Shown one piece after another: positions 6,274 through 7,536 of a stretch of 7,536 nt of DNA. The position numbers and the translations under genes were made by a program. Under the pieces are notes generated by a model. It was not told the DNA's origin and did not search any database. It worked only from the letters and a program-made list of their open reading frames with translations. Position 1 is the stretch's first letter; each line of letters starts with the position of its first letter. The stretch spans positions 1 to 7,536 of the forward strand of contig CAKZVN010000333.1 in the NCBI GenBank assembly GCA_937922105.1, given 5' to 3'. This DNA comes from an uncultured Litorilinea sp. Its GTDB lineage: Bacteria; Chloroflexota; Anaerolineae; Caldilineales; Caldilineaceae.

Positions 6274-6601
6274 GCCGCGCCGGGCGCAATGAGTTCTCCT
6301 GCTCCCGCCAACCTGCCGGTCCGCTCTCTTCCGACCGCAAGGACCAGTGGAGACGCTTCCTCTTGGATCGTGGCGCTGCGGACTCGTTCGCATGACAGTG
6401 CGGTTGCCACCGGCGAACAGCCTGACAGCCGTTTTTCCAAGAATGAAATGCACCCGCGGAAAGGGTGGAGACAGGTTTTCGCTTCGCGGAATCTCTGGAA
6501 CGTACAGGGGGATAGGTGTGGGCATTGCACAAAGCGGGCGCGTATGGTAGCCTGCACTGCACATCCCTTTGTGATAGGAAGCCGTAGGAGGAGAATACCA
6601 G
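6274..6601. other. 328-nt intergenic region without a convincing gene
   Basis: The space between the methyltransferase stop and the serine hydrolase start holds no reading frame that looks coding; frames through it are shadows with atypical Arg/Ser/Cys-rich products. Two structures are visible. One is CGGC (6411-6414) and GCCG (6428-6431) followed by TTTTT (6432-6436), a very weak terminator candidate with a 4-bp stem and 13-nt loop. The other is a stem-loop at 6467-6496: TTTCGC/GCGGAA around a TTC loop, extended by GGAGA/TCTCT with a 5-nt bulge. No clear promoter was found; TTGCAC at 6525-6530 has no good -10 at proper spacing. Confidence 0.5.
6586..6593 (+). promoter_or_regulatory. Strong Shine-Dalgarno sequence of the serine hydrolase gene
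   Basis: AGGAGGAG at 6586-6593 is a near-ideal ribosome binding site, 8 nt before the ATG at 6602. It fixes the start of the serine hydrolase and is clearly stronger than the sites in front of most mre-operon genes in this window. Confidence 0.85.
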
Positions 6602-7536
6602 ATGAGTGTGGACGTGACGACCCCGGAGGAGGTGGGGGTAAGTGCGGCGCGGCTGGCGCGCATCGGTCCCGCCATGCAGCGCTATGTGGACGAGGGGAAG
6701 GTCGCCGGCGTCAGTACGCTGTTGGCGCGGCGCGGTCGGGTGGTGCACTTTGCGCAGACGGGCTGGATGGACCGCGAGGCTGGACGACCGATGGCTGCGG
6801 ATGCCATCTTCCGTATCTACTCCATGACCAAGCCGATTGTCTGCACTGCGCTCATGACGCTCTATGAGCAGGGGCGCTTCCAGCTGTTCGAGCCGCTGGC
6901 GAAGTATCTGCCAGCCTTCGGCAAGGTCAAGGTGCTGGAGCGCGGGCCAGCGGGGGACGAGGTGCTCGTGGCGCCGCTGCGCCCCATCACCCTGCGCGAT
7001 CTGTTTTTGCATACGGCGGGGCTGACCTATGACTTCCTGGAGGAGTCGCCCGTCGGCGAGCTCTATCGCGCCGCCAAGCTCATGCACAGCACAGCGCGCA
7101 CGCTGGAACAGATGGTGGACGACCTGGCGCAACTGCCCCTTGCCTATCACCCGGGCAGCCGCTGGCATTATAGCCTCTCCATTGACGTGATCGCGCAGTT
7201 GGTCCAGGTGATCGCCGATATGCCGTTGGACGACTATCTGCAGGACGTGCTTTTCGGCCCGCTGGGGATGCAGGACACGGGCTTTTTTGTCCCCGCGACC
7301 AAGCGCAACCGCGTGGCGACCATGTATGGGCGTCATGATCTGTGCGGCGTCGGTGTCACCTTCAGCTTGGTGGAGGAGGCCTGGCGCACACAGCCGCCGA
7401 CCCGGTTGGATGTGGACGCGACGTATCCGACGGACAACGATACGACTTTTGTGCGTGGCGGACATGGGCTGTTTTCCACAGCCCAAGATTACTGGCGCTT
7501 TGCCCAGATGCTGCTCAATTGCGGGGAACTAGACGG
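6602..7536 (+). CDS. Serine hydrolase of the beta-lactamase / family VIII esterase superfamily (3' end missing)
   Basis: An open frame of 311 complete codons starts at ATG 6602 and runs off the right edge. The protein resembles the beta-lactamase domain family (PF00144): class C beta-lactamases, D,D-peptidases and family VIII esterases. The nucleophile motif is SMTK (S74, K77) within FRIYSMTKPIV. The family blocks LRDLFLHTAGLTYDF (131-145), WHYSLSIDVIAQLVQVI (188-204), FGPLGMQDTGFFVP (218-231) and GGHGLFSTAQDYWRFAQMLL (286-305) are all present. The second motif reads Y190-S-L instead of the Y-x-N of class C beta-lactamases, which favours an esterase-like or other hydrolase role. No signal peptide is visible, so it is probably cytoplasmic. 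Relatives run to about 380-420 residues, so roughly the last quarter, with any K-T-G-type motif, lies outside the window. The substrate cannot be told from sequence. Confidence 0.9.
   Translation, partial: MSVDVTTPEEVGVSAARLARIGPAMQRYVDEGKVAGVSTLLARRGRVVHFAQTGWMDREAGRPMAADAIFRIYSMTKPIVCTALMTLYEQGRFQLFEPLAKYLPAFGKVKVLERGPAGDEVLVAPLRPITLRDLFLHTAGLTYDFLEESPVGELYRAAKLMHSTARTLEQMVDDLAQLPLAYHPGSRWHYSLSIDVIAQLVQVIADMPLDDYLQDVLFGPLGMQDTGFFVPATKRNRVATMYGRHDLCGVGVTFSLVEEAWRTQPPTRLDVDATYPTDNDTTFVRGGHGLFSTAQDYWRFAQMLLNCGELD

Noticed and set aside
6411..6436. Possible intrinsic terminator for the methyltransferase (CGGC/GCCG then TTTTT)
   Set aside because: The stem is only 4 bp with a 13-nt loop and lies about 140 nt past the stop; too weak to call.
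6347..6472. Direct repeat GTGGAGAC at 6347-6354 and 6465-6472
   Set aside because: An 8-nt repeat in a GC-rich gap is expected by chance, and nothing else marks a repeat unit or element ends.
6525..6553. Possible promoter for the serine hydrolase with TTGCAC as -35
   Set aside because: TATGGT follows at only 12 nt, and at 17 nt the hexamer is TAGCCT; neither is a convincing pair.
6289..6867. Plus-strand frame of 192 codons starting after the methyltransferase
   Set aside because: It runs into the serine hydrolase in another frame, has no ribosome binding site and encodes a low-complexity Arg/Ser/Gly-rich product.
6191..7486. Long minus-strand open frame of 431 codons antisense to the serine hydrolase
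   Set aside because: It runs antisense to a frame with clear beta-lactamase-family motifs and a strong ribosome binding site; its product is rich in Arg, His and Gln with no recognisable domain, as expected from GC-rich antisense DNA.

Overview
The window is GC-rich, and its left two thirds is a conventional cell-shape operon of a rod-shaped or filamentous bacterium. The MreB N-terminus (NPLDWLLGLFSLDIGIDLGT), the PBP2 style and the gene order mreB-mreC-mreD-PBP2-(minC) suggest a Chloroflexota lineage such as Caldilineae or Anaerolineae. That placement is an inference from remembered family sequences, not a search result.

The minus-strand block, read from right to left, runs as follows: mreB (5071-4001, GTG start), mreC (3937-2996), mreD (2999-2484, overlapping mreC by ATGA), a class B transpeptidase PBP2/MrdA (2444-279), and the first 90 codons of a gene starting 6 nt after the PBP2 stop (272 to the window edge). 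That last gene is best read as minC with a long Pro/Ala-rich N-terminal extension. Together these genes encode the MreB filament, its membrane partners MreC and MreD, the elongation transpeptidase they direct, and probably a division-site inhibitor. All are co-directional and closely spaced, so a single transcript is likely. It would start at an extended -10 promoter (TGTG-T-TATAAT) at 5228-5238, leaving a leader of about 150 nt before mreB.

Right of the operon, a 323-nt divergent intergenic region carries a mirror-image copy of the same 10-nt extended -10 sequence facing the other way. It would drive a class I SAM-dependent methyltransferase gene (5395-6273, plus strand) of unknown substrate. 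A 328-nt gap with no convincing gene follows. Then comes a serine hydrolase of the beta-lactamase/esterase VIII superfamily (6602 to the window end, 3' end missing), preceded by a near-perfect Shine-Dalgarno sequence.

No mobile element, CRISPR array, tRNA or rRNA is visible. I see no strong evidence for a previously undescribed system. The points most worth a second look are the symmetric divergent promoters, the extended N-terminus of the putative MinC, a fresh in-frame tandem duplication inside the methyltransferase, and inverted repeats in the mre leader and the mreB-mreC gap.
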